NCBI GenBank assembly: GCA_963082975.1
Contig: OY720348.1
Coordinates: forward strand, 20,699,146-20,763,145
Length of the DNA: 64,000 nucleotides
DNA from: Labia minor
Lineage: Eukaryota > Arthropoda > Insecta > Dermaptera > Spongiphoridae
Direction of reading: 5' to 3'
In this document: in pieces, positions 12,739 through 24,796 of the stretch
Position numbering within the stretch: the first letter of the stretch is position 1
Layout of the letters: each line of letters starts with the position of its first letter
The notes under the pieces: model-generated
The model's database searches: none
What the model was told of the DNA's origin: nothing
The model's input: only the letters and a program-made list of their open reading frames with translations
Position numbers and translations under genes: made by a program

Positions 12739-15700
12739 TTATTTTGCTGACAGTTCATTGTAACATGAATCACATACTCGAACTGGTTTCTTATTATTCG
12801 AAACAGGAGCAAGCTTTGATGAGCAATCATTGCAAAATATTTGTCCGCAATTTCTACAGTGATGTCGTCGATTAATCAATGAAAATTCTTTTCTACAAAG
12901 TGTGCAATTCGCGACATCGGAATCTTCAGTCCATTTGCGGCCAAACAATTTCTCTAGTTCAAGCTGAAAACGGATAAAAATAATTAATAAAACATTATGT
13001 TTCAATTAATGGCATTAATTAAAAAGATAAAAAAATGTTTATTTTTTCAAACTCATTAGAATATTTCTTTAAAAAAAAAATCGGAATAAATATAAAATTA
13101 TAAAGTAATTATTAATTTTTATGTCCATAATTTCGACAGTTATAATATATTATTGTGGTAAAAGTAATGTAAATATCTATAAAATATCTGTAAAGGTTTT
13201 ATTGTAATTTTGAATCAAAGATTTAAAACAGAGTTAACAATTTAGGGAATCAATTTAATTTAAATTTTATAAATATAATAATAATAAATAAATAAGCACC
13301 TGAAGCGTTTGGTTCTCTCTTCCTAATTCATGAAGGGCTGACTGACTATCTTCTAATTTTCTTCTTAAATCAGATATTACTTCATGTAGTTTTTCGTTAT
13401 CGAAGGAGCTAACATAGTATCGTTCTAGAAGTGTTTTTTGCTCCGATTGACATGTTTCAAGCTGAGCTTGTAATTCTATAAAAAAAAAGAAATCAAGTAA
13501 AAACATTTTTCTCTAAATAATTTATTTATAAGTTTTTCTCCCTTACCTAGTTTATTGCCGGTAATTTCATCAAGTGAATTTCTAAGGGACTCTATTTCTT
13601 TATTTTTTTGATCAATATTAAATTCGAAATCCTTTTTTATTTCTTCAATATTTTCATTTAGTTTGAGTTTATTATATTCTTCATTTTTCTAAAAAAAAAA
13701 CAATGAATATTCTAAATACATGTAGAATAAATAATAAAAAGATTATAAAAATAGCTTTAAATTTTGAAAGCATTTATTGAATAAATTTAAAAAAATGTTT
13801 TAGAGGAGAATCATAATGTAAAGATTGTTCAAAATTTAAATTAGAATTTTCAGTTTTCTTTAGTGTTATACAAAGAGCTGCTTAATTATTTTAGTAGATT
13901 TGAAATATAAATTTCTATGAAATATTAATTTTCAATTGAAAATTATTATCAATCATAAATTTATTAAAACTTTTGTGGTTTTTATGATTATTAAAGGGAT
14001 TTTTATCAATACACCACATATTTGTATAATCTATTTTATTTAGTAAAATAAATTTACAACGTTTCAACTGCTTATTCTGCAGTCGTTATCAAGTATCGTA
14101 CGCTTGCTACGATTCAAGCAGACTTTGTACATTTATTTTACTAAATAAAATAGATTATACAAATATGTGGTGTATTAATAAAAATCCCTTTAATATTAAC
14201 AATCATATTAGAGAAAAATTATTTAAGACCGTCTCATACCGTCACAGGAAAAATTACTTTTTCTAATCAGTTTAATTAAACTTAATAAAAAAATATGAAC
14301 TATTAATATTTTCATTTCTTTAAAAATGTATATAGAATTTATTAAAATATAAACTATAGTATTTTATTATTTATGCATTTTTAATTTTTTGGAAATATAT
14401 TTTAAAATATTTATAAAAGAATATTTGAAGCTCACCAATTTACCAATGAAGTCTAATATTTCAGTTTCTAGTTTTTTTATTTTTTCATTTAATGCTTTTT
14501 CTTGTCTTTCAAATTGCTTTTTATCAATCTCGAATTTGCCTTTGAAAGAAGAGATTTCTGTTTTAAGTTCTGCATTCTCTTGAATAATTATTTTTTTGGT
14601 TTCTTCTAGATCAAAAATCTCCTAAAAAATTTACCAAATTGAAATTTAAGATATGTTCTGAATAAGAAACAGAGAAGTGATAATATTTTTACTAAACTGC
14701 TCTAGTTCACCTTTTTGCAATTATTTATAGTATCTTGAAAATTCTCTATCAATTTAATATGAATTTCTTCAGCATCTTTTTTTTCAGATTCCAACTCTGC
14801 CATAGATTTTTCTAATTGAAAGATATTTGTGTCTAGGGAAGTTTTTGCAACTGTTAGATCTTGAACTTGTGTTTTTAATTTATCAATTTCTTGATTAAGT
14901 TGGACATTTTTAGATTTTGTTTCTTCAAGGGTCTAAAGCAATATAATTTGAATTTATTTATTAATATATTATATATTATAATAATGAATAAATATTTATT
15001 AAATTATATTTATCATATTATAAGTGAATAACCTCATCTTTTTCAAATTGCAGTTATATTTAATCTATGAATAAATATAATTAATATATAATTTATATAA
15101 ATTAATTATAATTTGCAATTTGTGTGCCCCTCATGGTATCGTTCAGAACACGTTAATAGTAGAAAAGTTAGTGATTACTTTGCGGCTTAATAACAAAGAA
15201 AGTTAAACCATACCCATCCATTCAATCTAAAAAAGCAACTATGACACTTGATTATACAGAATCTCAAAATTTTATAAAAATTGCAAATTTATTAATAATT
15301 TACATTCATAAGAAATGCTCTCCAAAATTCAAATTGTGTTAATGAAAAATTTGTGAAGAATGAATTATTATGAGTATGGTTCAAGAGGAAAAGCTGCTTG
15401 GTTGGATTTAAAACGATCTCTTAATTAACCCCTCAAGCTGGGAACTCGAGTACATACTCGGGCAAAAAAAACCTATCCTAACGGCGGGAGCCCGAGTCCT
15501 TATTCGTCGACTTCCAGCATTTATATAAATTTCAATTCCTCTGTCATCTCTTGAAAATTTTTGTACGTACTAAAACAACAAGAGATTTACACTTTCTCTT
15601 TTTCCACTCACTTATTGTTTTTTTGTTCGAATACATTTTTTTTAATAGAAGAAAAACTCTTTTTTTCGAGAGTTTAACTAATTCCCGCCAGAGCGCTGGC

Positions 15701-18700
15701 ATAGAAAAATTTAATTACCGGCTTGAGGGGTTAAAATAAGTAAAAATTCTAATTGAATTTTTAGTCTTTTCGAATATAATTAGAGCTATAGATCTGAGAT
15801 AATAAAATTTAAGAATTACTTGATTTAATTCTGAAGAGGTTTTCGACATTGAATTCAGATTTTCTTTTAATTCATTGCATTGTGTTTCTAATTCATCAAA
15901 TTCATTTACTTTACATGATAACTTATCTAATAAATTTTTATTTTTGTTGTTTAATGAATTCAAACTTTCTTCAATTTCTTTTATTTTATTTTGTGAAATA
16001 ATTAAATTATTGTTTGAGTTTTTAAGCAATTCTTGAAATTCTGATACTTGATTCTGCATTTTATTTACTTCATCTTTTAAGTGTCCATTCTCATTATTTA
16101 GATTTTCTTCCAATTTTTTGTATTTTTCTATTTCTTTATGAAAATTCTCTTTATTTTTTCCAGTTTCTCTAAATAATTCATTATATTTATTTGATATTTC
16201 AATCATATTGGCTTTAGTAGTTTCATTTTCACTTTTAATCTTTGATAATTCAGAAATTTTAGAATTTAATTCAGTTATTTGGTTATTTTTCTCGATCATT
16301 GATGTTTCAAGTTTCGTTTTTAATGTTATATTCTCGTTAATAGATTCATTATGTTGTTTTTCATGAACATTTATTTTATCCTTCGATTCAGTTAATTCTT
16401 TTTGAATCGTTAATAATTCTATATTTTTTTTTTCAATTGACTTTTTTAATTCACATTTATCTTTTTCAATTTCATCTATTTTTATTTGTGATTGCCTTAA
16501 TTCTTTTTGTAGATTTATAATTTGTTTTTGAATCTCATCTTCAATGTTCTCAATATCAGGTGAAATAATTTTTAATAAATCATCGATTTGATTTATTATT
16601 AAATCTTTCTCGATCTGCAAAAAAATAAAAAAATAAAGTAATTAGTTTTTTTTTAAATTATAAAATATAATTATGTTAATATATAAATTTTAACTAATAT
16701 TAAAAAAAAAACTGTTCATATTAAAAACTATTCAAAAAATTATGATTAATATAAGATATAATAACAATTAAAAGTATTCAAATTTGTTGCCTAGTTTAAT
16801 TTAAAGCATATAGAATTGCAATTAAAAATGTTTAGGGAATTACATTTTTCAGTGGGAATAAATACCTTTTGTTCTTCGTTAGCAGCTGTAAATTTCAATT
16901 TAATACATTCAGAAATCGCATTAATTTTATTTTTTGAGAGGTTGATTGCTTTTGCAGCTGATTGGTGTTTTAAAACCTCTTGATCTAAAACTTCTTTAGT
17001 TTGGTTTAATTCAATTTTGCAAGATTCTAATTTCTTAGTCAGTTTATCGTGATCTTGTTCAAATTTTTTTAAATTATCAATTTTTAAATTTTGTTCATCT
17101 ATCATTTTTTGAAATAACGAAATTTTCTCTTTCATTTCCAAATTTTCATGCTCTAATATTTCATTTAATGTTTTAACTTTGGCGTTTGAATAGATACTTT
17201 CAGCATTATTTCGTTTCTCATTTTCAAGTGATTCACTTAAATGTTTTATTTCATTTTTCTTTTCAATTAATTCTTCTTGAAGTTTTTGTAATTGTGTCTC
17301 ATTTTCTTTGGTTAATTCTAAAAACTTTTCTTCCCTAGAAAAAATCCGGTTAATATTAATATATAATTCACATTATATTTTTTATTTAAATTAAAATTTA
17401 CCATTCTTTATTTTCGTTTGGAAAGTTAGGTTCTTTTTCTAACAACTGGTTTAGTTTCTCTTTTAATTCTTCTACTTCTCTTTCTTTTTCACGTGTTAAT
17501 TCATCCATATACCTTTGAACTTGAACTAATTCTTGACGTAAAACAGAAGCATCATCAATGCTTTCTCTAAAATTAAAAAAAATTAGAATTATTTGAAATT
17601 AATTGATTTAGAAAAAATCTCACCTATGCGCGAGTTGAGCTTCAACAATTTTAAGCCTTTCACTTATAGCAACTTGATTATCTACTGCTTCATCCGATGC
17701 TGCTTTAAGGCTTACATTAGTATGAGCTAAATTAGCTGCTACTTGTTCCAAATGTGCTTTTTCAGATTTTATCTGATTATTAACTTTGATTGAATCTATT
17801 AATTTTTCTTTTAAAACATTTATATCTTTAATACCTGAAATCATATTACTTTTATATTTTCTTTAATGGATATAGATTTAATAAAATTTAAATAAATTCT
17901 CAAATATTAAATAAGAAATAATTAGTAATTATAAATTTAATTTACTTAAAAACACTAGAAATAGATGTTAATACATCATTGTAAAATCATGAACAGTTTC
18001 TAATATCTAGTTTGTATTAACTCAAAAATTTTATTTATATTGCCTTATCATAAAATATATTGTTTTCGACACAATGCAATCTCGAAAACTTTTAATTTCA
18101 TCTGAAATCTATACATCCAAATAACGAAATATTTTATTTTCAAAAAAGAGATTTTAAGAGATTTTAATTATATTGTGAATTTATTTTAATAATGTTGTGA
18201 TGTTATTTTTAGCTTAAACTTTTTGATCATTAAAATAAAGATAATTGAACTATTAATTAGTTTTAGTTAAATGAATTCAAGACAATTAAATATTCCATCC
18301 TAGTCACCAAATTATTTTCTAATACAAAAAAAACAACCTGTGATTTAGATAAAAAATAATGGGGAACTATTCAAAATGTATAAAAAAAAGTACGTACCAA
18401 AAATTTCATTAAATTGATCATTTGAGTCCGTCTAAAAATATAAAAAAAAATAAAATATTAAAAAAGGTGATATTAATTATTAACATTTTATAAAAAAAAG
18501 CATACCTTAGGCAATATTCTATCTTCTTCTTCGCTATCAAATGAACTATTTGAAACGATATTATTAAAGTCTTAAAATAATGAACAATGATTATTAGATT
18601 AAAAAATTAAATATTATATATTCCATGAGTTATGTTTTAATTTACCTTCTTTATGAAGAGTTTCATAATGATTATGCAATTCTTCTGGAGTTATAAAGGC

Positions 18701-19253
18701 TGTCATACATTTGGGACAGAGAAATCCCTCAGCACCTTGTTCAGTATAATCATCACTTTGGAGTGAATTTCTTCCCTAAAAAAAATAATTCAAAACATAT
18801 CTCTGTAAAGATAAATATCATTTTATTGAGATGATTGGTTTTTATTTTGTATAATTTTTATTAACTTGAAGATATATTTTTAAATGGCTTTTCATTTGAA
18901 ATATTAATGTCATATCATTTGGGAATCACAAAAATTAATTTAGTCAATATGTAATTTTTTTTATACAATGGTTATTGGTAACTAAAAATCAAATTTATTA
19001 TTATATAGGAATGTTTATTATTATATTTATTTAAATATTAATATTAAATATATATTATCGATTTGCATTTTTAAAAATATGAATGAAATCAAGTTGTGTT
19101 ATTTCAAAAAACATTCATAGAAATATTAAAACCAAAATGTGATTAAAAAATTTAAAATTAATATAATAAATATTTAAATTTAAGTAGTAAATATAAATAT
19201 TTTTTGCTTACTCTATCAGTTATTTTGCTAACTATATTCTTTATATTAAACAT
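12739..19253 (-). CDS. EEA1: Early endosome antigen 1 (EEA1), 13 exons, 953 aa
   Basis: Tethering factor of early endosomes: in the known family the N-terminal finger binds Rab5-GTP and the C-terminal FYVE finger binds PI3P. Coding exons, in gene order: 19212-19253, 18646-18775, 18506-18570, 18398-18431, 17624-17834, 17402-17566, 16866-17334, 15820-16614, 14711-14932, 14436-14621, 13547-13688, 13300-13475, 12739-12963. All joins are GT-AG, phases agree, and the sum is 2862 bp including the stop. Residues 32-55 form a C2H2 finger (C34, C37, H50, H55) set in the EEA1-like context GFLCPKCM. Residues ~65-860 are charged heptad coiled coil. [10 protein letters not shown] precedes the FYVE domain, which shows WxxD (890-893), RRHHCRNCG (911-919) and RVC (941-943). 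Human EEA1 is 1411 aa, so the coiled coil is much shorter here. The first exon ([14 protein letters not shown]) is the least certain. Introns carry a hairpin MITE and a piggyBac-like MITE. Confidence 0.93.
13991..14192. mobile_element. Hairpin MITE, ~70-bp inverted repeats, in an EEA1 intron
   Basis: Two arms of about 70 bp are almost exact reverse complements. The left arm begins TTAAAGGGATTTTTAT and the right arm ends ATAAAAATCCCTTTAA. Between them is a ~60-base centre with its own short complementarity (CTGCTTATTCTGCAG). There is no coding capacity. Length and structure fit a non-autonomous inverted-repeat element. Target duplication is unclear in the AT-rich flank (possibly TA or TTA), so the superfamily is undetermined. 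It sits in the intron between the exons at 13547-13688 and 14436-14621. Confidence 0.75.
15429..15730. mobile_element. piggyBac-like MITE with TTAA target duplication, in an EEA1 intron
   Basis: The 302-bp insert starts CCCCTCAAGC and ends GCTTGAGGGG (perfect 10-bp terminal inverted repeats). TTAA flanks it on both sides (15425-15428 and 15731-15734). TTAA duplication and C-rich ends are the signature of the piggyBac superfamily. The inside is not coding. It has GC-richer ends, including two ACTCG-type motifs near 15447 and 15457. It lies in the largest EEA1 intron (14933-15819). Confidence 0.85.
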
Positions 19254-19524
19254 GTTTATTTAAAGATAGTTTAGAAAATTTTAATTCTTTAATTAAAAAT
19301 CTCAATGATATTAATTATTGGAACAATTGACGAGGAGAGGATGAAAACATTCTTCGAAATAATTTATCACAAGATGACATGTTTCAGCATGTTGAATAAC
19401 ATAGATTACATAGATATATAGATATATTAGACATTAAACATACATCGACAGATGAACTCTGCGATACATTTAATATATCGATATGTATCGATATATCTTA
19501 TTTCGATACTTTAAAATTATATAT

Positions 19525-20279
19525 ACGAGGTTTGTTCAAAGGAAAAGGTGAATTTTGAATTATTTCGAAAAGTATTTATTTATTAATCAATATCCATTTT
19601 GTCCACTTCAAAGTAATTTCACTCAGATATAATGCACTTATGCCAGCGCTTATTCCAAGCACTTCTGAAATGCGCTTTTCGGTATGGCCATCAGCTCGTT
19701 CTTTGATTCCGACTTTATCTCATCAATTGTGGAAAAACGCTTTCCTTTCATTCGTCTCTTCAGTTTTGGGAATAAGAAAAAGGCGCAGGGAGCCAAATCT
19801 GGTGAATACGGTGGTTGAGGCATGATTACGGTGTTGTTTTTAGCCAAAAATTCATGAACAAACAATGAGGTGTTAGCTGGTGCATTATCCATGATTTGTT
19901 TTTCCACAATTCCGATCGTTTGAGCCGTATTGCTTTACGCAAACGTTGCATAACTTTTTTGTAGTATTCCTTATTAACAGTACGACCTGTTGGCAAGAAC
20001 TCATGCACCACGCCATTGTAATCGAAGAAAACAATGAATAAAACCTTCACATTTGATCGAACTTCTCGGCTTTCTGTAAAGCGCTTGTACCACTTATAAA
20101 CATTTTTTTGAGACAAAGTACACCCGCCTAATGCCACAATCAACATTTTAATTGCGTTGGAGCACTTTATTCCATTTTTAACGCAAAATTTAATACAGAT
20201 TCTTTGATCCATTTTTTTAAGTAAAAAACGAGACTAACTTTTTCAGTTGTCAAAAACAAACTACTAATCCAAAAGTAAT
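19525..20279 (-). mobile_element. Decayed mariner transposon
   Basis: Minus-strand reading gives a mariner transposase in pieces. The N-terminal part begins at the ATG near 20212 (MDQRICIKFCVKNGIKCSNA). The catalytic-region part contains GVVHEFLPTGRTVNKEYYKK, then APANTSLFVHEFLAKNNTV and MPQPPYSPDLAPCAFFLFPK. The protein is broken by an internal deletion between the helix-turn-helix region and the catalytic core and by a frame change near 19850-19907. The phrase YSPDLAP is the usual mariner/Tc1 catalytic block. One end, near 19525 (ACGAGGTTTGTTCAAAGG), looks like a terminal repeat. The other end is not found before the palindrome that starts at 20283, so this copy is probably truncated there. 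Confidence 0.88.
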
Positions 20280-20282
20280 TTA

Positions 20283-22325
20283 GGGTCATTCCACGTCAAC
20301 TCATCCAGGCCGTTTCACCCAAAATCTCAGATTTTTATGAAAATTGGTAAATATGTTCTATTTATAAACATGAAAAACACCACCAAATTTTAATTTTTTA
20401 TCTCACATAATTTTTGAGTAATGGCAGTTTAAAGATTGGCGTTTTTAAATTTCCGAGCCTCGGATAAGGCCAAATAAAACGTGTATTGGAGAAGAAAATA
20501 ATTTCTCATTCACTTATTTAACCTCCTATCTTGTTGAAATTTTTAAGGCATGTTCTTATAACTATGAGGAATTGTAAAAAAAATGTAACGGACCCCAAAA
20601 TATTTTTAAAAAAATTATATGTTGGATATTATAAAATTTTAAAATTACAAACAAGGTTTAGCGTAAAATGAAATATCACGACAAGAGAATGAGATAATCA
20701 AGAACTTTTTTTTCCCTAAATTATCTACATGAAATGGGCTTTAATTTAATAAAATAAAAGTTTTGTGTATTTGCCTCCTTCTATTTACTAAGACCACTGC
20801 AAGTTACAACACATTAATTATGAGCAATATGAGAGTCTCAATGGCTGATTATTGTTAATAATTAGACATTTTAATATTAAATAAAATATTTTTACCTAAA
20901 AATGTCCATCGAAGAAAAGTTTAACAGCATTCTTACAAACAAAGTTTGAAAACTATGAGGAAGAAGATAGGATCGAATTCAAACAGTGGGTAGCTACAGA
21001 CAGGACACAGATGATAACTCAAATTTCAACCATTGATGAATTTATTGATGGACTAACAACAAAAATAGAAGAATTGATCCCAAATTCTTATATTGCAAAA
21101 AGTCAGCCGAGCTATTTTAAAAGTCTAAAGGATAACTGCGCGCCAAATCAAGCCATTATATCAATCAATTGACTTCAGCGAGAATTTCTCTTTTGTGATT
21201 CAAGATGAGGTACAGGGTTATCATTGGACCTCAGACTCCTGCACTGTTCACCCAGTAATAATTAACATGAGTGTTGATGACAAAAAATAGTCTCATCACA
21301 TTGTATAATTTCCGATGACTTAAATCATGATGTTTGTATGGTTTATAAGATTCAAGATACTCTGTTAGAATCCAATGATAACCCTGTACCTCATCTTGAA
21401 TCACAAAAGAGAAATTCTCGCTGAAGTCAATTGATTGATATAATCGCTTGATTTGGCGCGCAGTTATCCTTAAGACTTTTAAAATAGCTCGACTGACTTT
21501 TTGCAATATAAGAATTTGGGATCAATTCTTCTATTTTTGTTGTTAGTCCATCAATAAATTCATCAATGGTTGAAATTTGAGTTATCATCTGTGTCCTGTC
21601 TGTAGCTACCCACTGTTTGAATTCGATCCTATCTTCTTCCTCATAGTTTTCAAACTTTGTTTGTAAGAATGCTGTTAAACTTTTCTTCGATGGACATTTT
21701 TAGGTAAAAATATTTTATTTAATATTAAAATGTCTAATTATTAACAATATTCAGCCATTGAGACTCTCATATTGCTCATAATTAATGTGTTGTAACTTGC
21801 AGTGGTCTTAGTAAATAGAAGGAGGCAAATACACAAAACTTTTATTTTATTAAATTAAAGCCCATTTCATGTAGATAATTTAGGGAAAAAAAAGTTCTTG
21901 ATTATCTCATTCCCTTGTCGTGATATTTCATTTTACGCTAAACCTTGTTTGTAATTTTAAAATTTTATAATATCCAACATATAATTTTTTTAAAAATATT
22001 TTGGGGTCCGTTACATTTTTTTTACAATTCCTCATAGTTATAAGAACATGCCTTAAAAATTTCAACAAGATAGGAGGTTAAATAAGTGAATGAGAAATTA
22101 TTTTCTTCTCCAATACACGTTTTATTTGGCCTTATCCGAGGCTCGGAAATTTAAAAACGCCAATCTTTAAACTGCCATTACTCAAAAATTATGTGAGATA
22201 AAAAATTAAAATTTGGTGGTGTTTTTCATGTTTATAAATAGAACATATTTACCAATTTTCATAAAAATCTGAGATTTTGGGTGAAAAAATGACTATTTTC
22301 TGGTTGAATTGACGTGGAATGACCC
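20283..22325. mobile_element. 2.04-kb palindromic (foldback) element from an unfamiliar DNA transposon
   Basis: Left arm 20283-21228 and right arm 21371-22325 are inverted copies with only a handful of mismatches, plus one short replaced stretch near the outer ends. The spacer is 142 bp. The ends are GGGTCATTCCACGTCAA and its complement, flanked by TTA on both sides (20280-20282, 22326-22328). Each arm carries the 5' part of a coding region, read inward from the end. Recognisable phrases are EEEDRIEFKQWVATDRTQM, SIDFSENFSFVIQDEVQGYH and, running into the spacer from the left arm, IISDDLNHDVCMVYK. I recall proteins of this sort as repeated uncharacterised genes in arthropods and Hydra; a DDE-type transposase is my inference. 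Both arms carry the same coding breaks, so the gene was already dead before it was doubled. The inner 3' half of the gene is absent. Confidence 0.9.
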
Positions 22326-22328
22326 TTA

Positions 22329-22555
22329 ATAAATAATAAACAGGATAATAGATTTAAAAAAACATATAAAATTAACTAACTAGGCTGAAACCAATACAGC
22401 TCGATTTTTCTTTATAAATATTATCTATGGTGTGAATTTCATATATATATATACATACAATTTTTGATAGTATAATAAGATAAGATAAATACATTTATAA
22501 AATTTTAAGGATTTTGATAATAGATATTCTCGATTTTGTTTTAAAAATTAAAATG
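22329..22555. other. AT-rich spacer, nothing recognised
   Basis: Short AT-rich stretch between the palindrome and the next dispersed repeat, including a TA microsatellite near 22441-22452. Confidence 0.6.
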
Positions 22556-23138
22556 AGCTGGAGTGTCTCCACTCGACTATCTCGCAATTTGAATTGGATT
22601 AATTAACACATATATTATATTTAAATTAAATAATTAAATTATAAATTAAAATTAATAAATAATATTTAATAAACCAGCGCGTGTTTGACTCTTTATTGAT
22701 GCCACCACGACATGTGCTGGTGCGTGATGCCAGTCAACGTGTTAAAAAATTAATTCCGGCACTTTCATCGATTCAATCAAGCTGAGATTCTATAGTTTTA
22801 TACAATTTTTAATAATTTGAAAAACTATCAAACATATATTTTTATTTTTATGGTCACTTTAGAGGAAAAAAAATCAGAACGTGTTAGGTAATGACCCTCT
22901 TCCGAATGAACTACATTTCTTAAAAGTTGATAGAAAACTAAGAATTTTGAATAATGCCCGTGTACCAAATTTCATTATTCTAGCTCAAACCGTTTTTGCG
23001 TAATCTTTTATACATACATACATAAACATACAGAGATTTTTCTCAACATTAGTGAAAATGACTCAGGGACCTTCAAAACATCAAAATCTCGACATCGAAA
23101 ATTTTCGTGATCGCAATACTATCTCTGGCGAGATAGTA
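22556..23138 (+). mobile_element. Dispersed repeat R1, HINE/Helentron-like, copy 1
   Basis: This ~583-bp unit recurs at 42333-42937 (same strand) and, internally shortened, at 59488-59831 (opposite strand); a fragment lies near 28606-28650. It begins AGCTGGAGTGTCTCCACTCG. Near the left end is ACTATCTCGC; at the right end is its reverse complement GCGAGATAGT, which also closes a terminal hairpin (ACTATCTC-TGGC-GAGATAGT). An ACAT/ACAC microsatellite sits in the last third (near 23010). Sub-terminal inverted repeats, an internal microsatellite and a 3' stem-loop are the known plan of HINE/DINE-1 non-autonomous Helentrons. That assignment is inference. No coding capacity. Confidence 0.7.
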
Positions 23139-24796
23139 AAAAAATGATAAAATTTCTACTAAGCTTGCCTACGGTCCGCTGTTTCCGTGTCATTGTGACA
23201 CAAGACCTCCCTCCTACATATTTTTATATACTACTTAATTTAATAAAAAAATCTATGGTATAAAAGGAATTATTTTATAGAATTAAAAATATAATTATGG
23301 AGTACTTACTAAGAAAATATAAATAATCAAAATGTATGGTTTCCCAATTTATATATGCACATGTATAAAATAAAATGAAATATAAAATATTTCTAATTGA
23401 ATTTCCAATCTTCTTATATTTTGATAAGCTTTTTGGATTTCAAATGTCAAATATCAATAACATTGGCATCACCAATTATGAATCTTAAAATTCAAGTCTT
23501 ACACTATTTATTAGAACCTGTGAATATTTAAAAAGATTCAATTTATTTTTTGAATACTAGGAAATATTCAAAAATATTTATTAGATCTTTTTATTATTTA
23601 TCTTTTCGTTATACTTAATCGCCCCATATACACCCACACCTATACATTGGATAATTAATTAAAATTATTGTAATTTATCTGTTTATAATGTATATAATTA
23701 CATATTGGTATATATATTTTACATTTTACTTATATTATATCATATTAATTTTATTATTTCACATACATGTGTATATGTATAATATGATAAATAATAATTA
23801 AACTGTTCACATGCTGAGATAGAGAAATAAAAATTTAATTTTTGATTTACAGGTATATTCATATATTTAATAGATTTATATAAATTATAAGGGAGGGGGA
23901 AATGGATTGAAAGGAGTCAACGGGTAAAGGACATGATTCCTCCATGAAAGAGGACATGAGAATCATGAGCTCACGTTAGGGCAGGAACGCTACTCCCTGA
24001 AAGAAATCTTTTCTATTGGGATTATAGAAAAGAATCTACCCGTTATCCACCAATCATGTTTTTATGTATTTGATTTAATTTTACATTTTATTATTTTTTT
24101 CATTGTCATCATTTTTCATCTTGTAATTAAATATTTTTTTGAAATTATATATACTTATATTTTATCATATTATTTTATTTATATTTTTTTATCATATTTA
24201 TATTTTTTCTTATAAGGTAAAGTTGGTGGCTGAACTTTAACGTTTAAAAAAAACAAACTTTTTAGTCGAAATAAAATAAAAATTACTTTTACGTCTTTTA
24301 TTTATTGTATTTTTACAATTATAATTATATAAAAGTAAAGATGTACTATATAATATTATGCGCACTGAAAATAAGATAATTTGTTATAAACAAGTGAGGC
24401 GATATGAGACCAACAGTAAACATTTAATTTAAAAAATTACATCCACATCAACATTAAATAATTATTATTAAAAAATTTAAAGATCATTCATTGTCTTATA
24501 AATAAGAGACATATTTACTCTGCTGAAAAAGAATATTTATAAAATATTTTATTTTGAGTATTTTAGTGGGGATTCACTTATGTAATATTTAATTACTGTT
24601 TACATTTGTTGTTAACTTTGAAATTTAAATTTTACATTATAAATATTATGGTTGGAGAAATCATGACTATGATCTAATATAATGAAGTTATTATATTGAA
24701 TTTAAGTGCATTCATAATCATTAATTGAAATGGAAATCATTTGTAAATATGAAAATATGTTATCTATTCTCAATAAGGGGAAAGAAATAAAATGCC
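23139..24796. other. Intergenic, AT-rich, with one GC-richer island (23890-24060)
   Basis: No gene recognised. The sequence at about 23885-24060 stands out in base composition. It holds AACGGGTAAAGGACATGATT, and AACGGGT occurs again in inverted orientation near 24036-24045. It also contains a hairpin TCTTTTCTAT-n7-ATAGAAAAGA (about 24008-24034). It could be a piece of an old transposon or a non-coding RNA; no family was recognised. Confidence 0.4.

Noticed and set aside
12739-13005. FYVE exon as rabenosyn or another FYVE protein
   Set aside because: The N-terminal C2H2 finger, long coiled coil and the [10 protein letters not shown] lead-in fit EEA1 specifically.
13991-14192. Hammerhead-ribozyme or Penelope-type reading of the hairpin centre (TTGAAACGTTGTA on the minus strand)
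   Set aside because: The required CTGATGA core motif is absent; kept as a MITE only.
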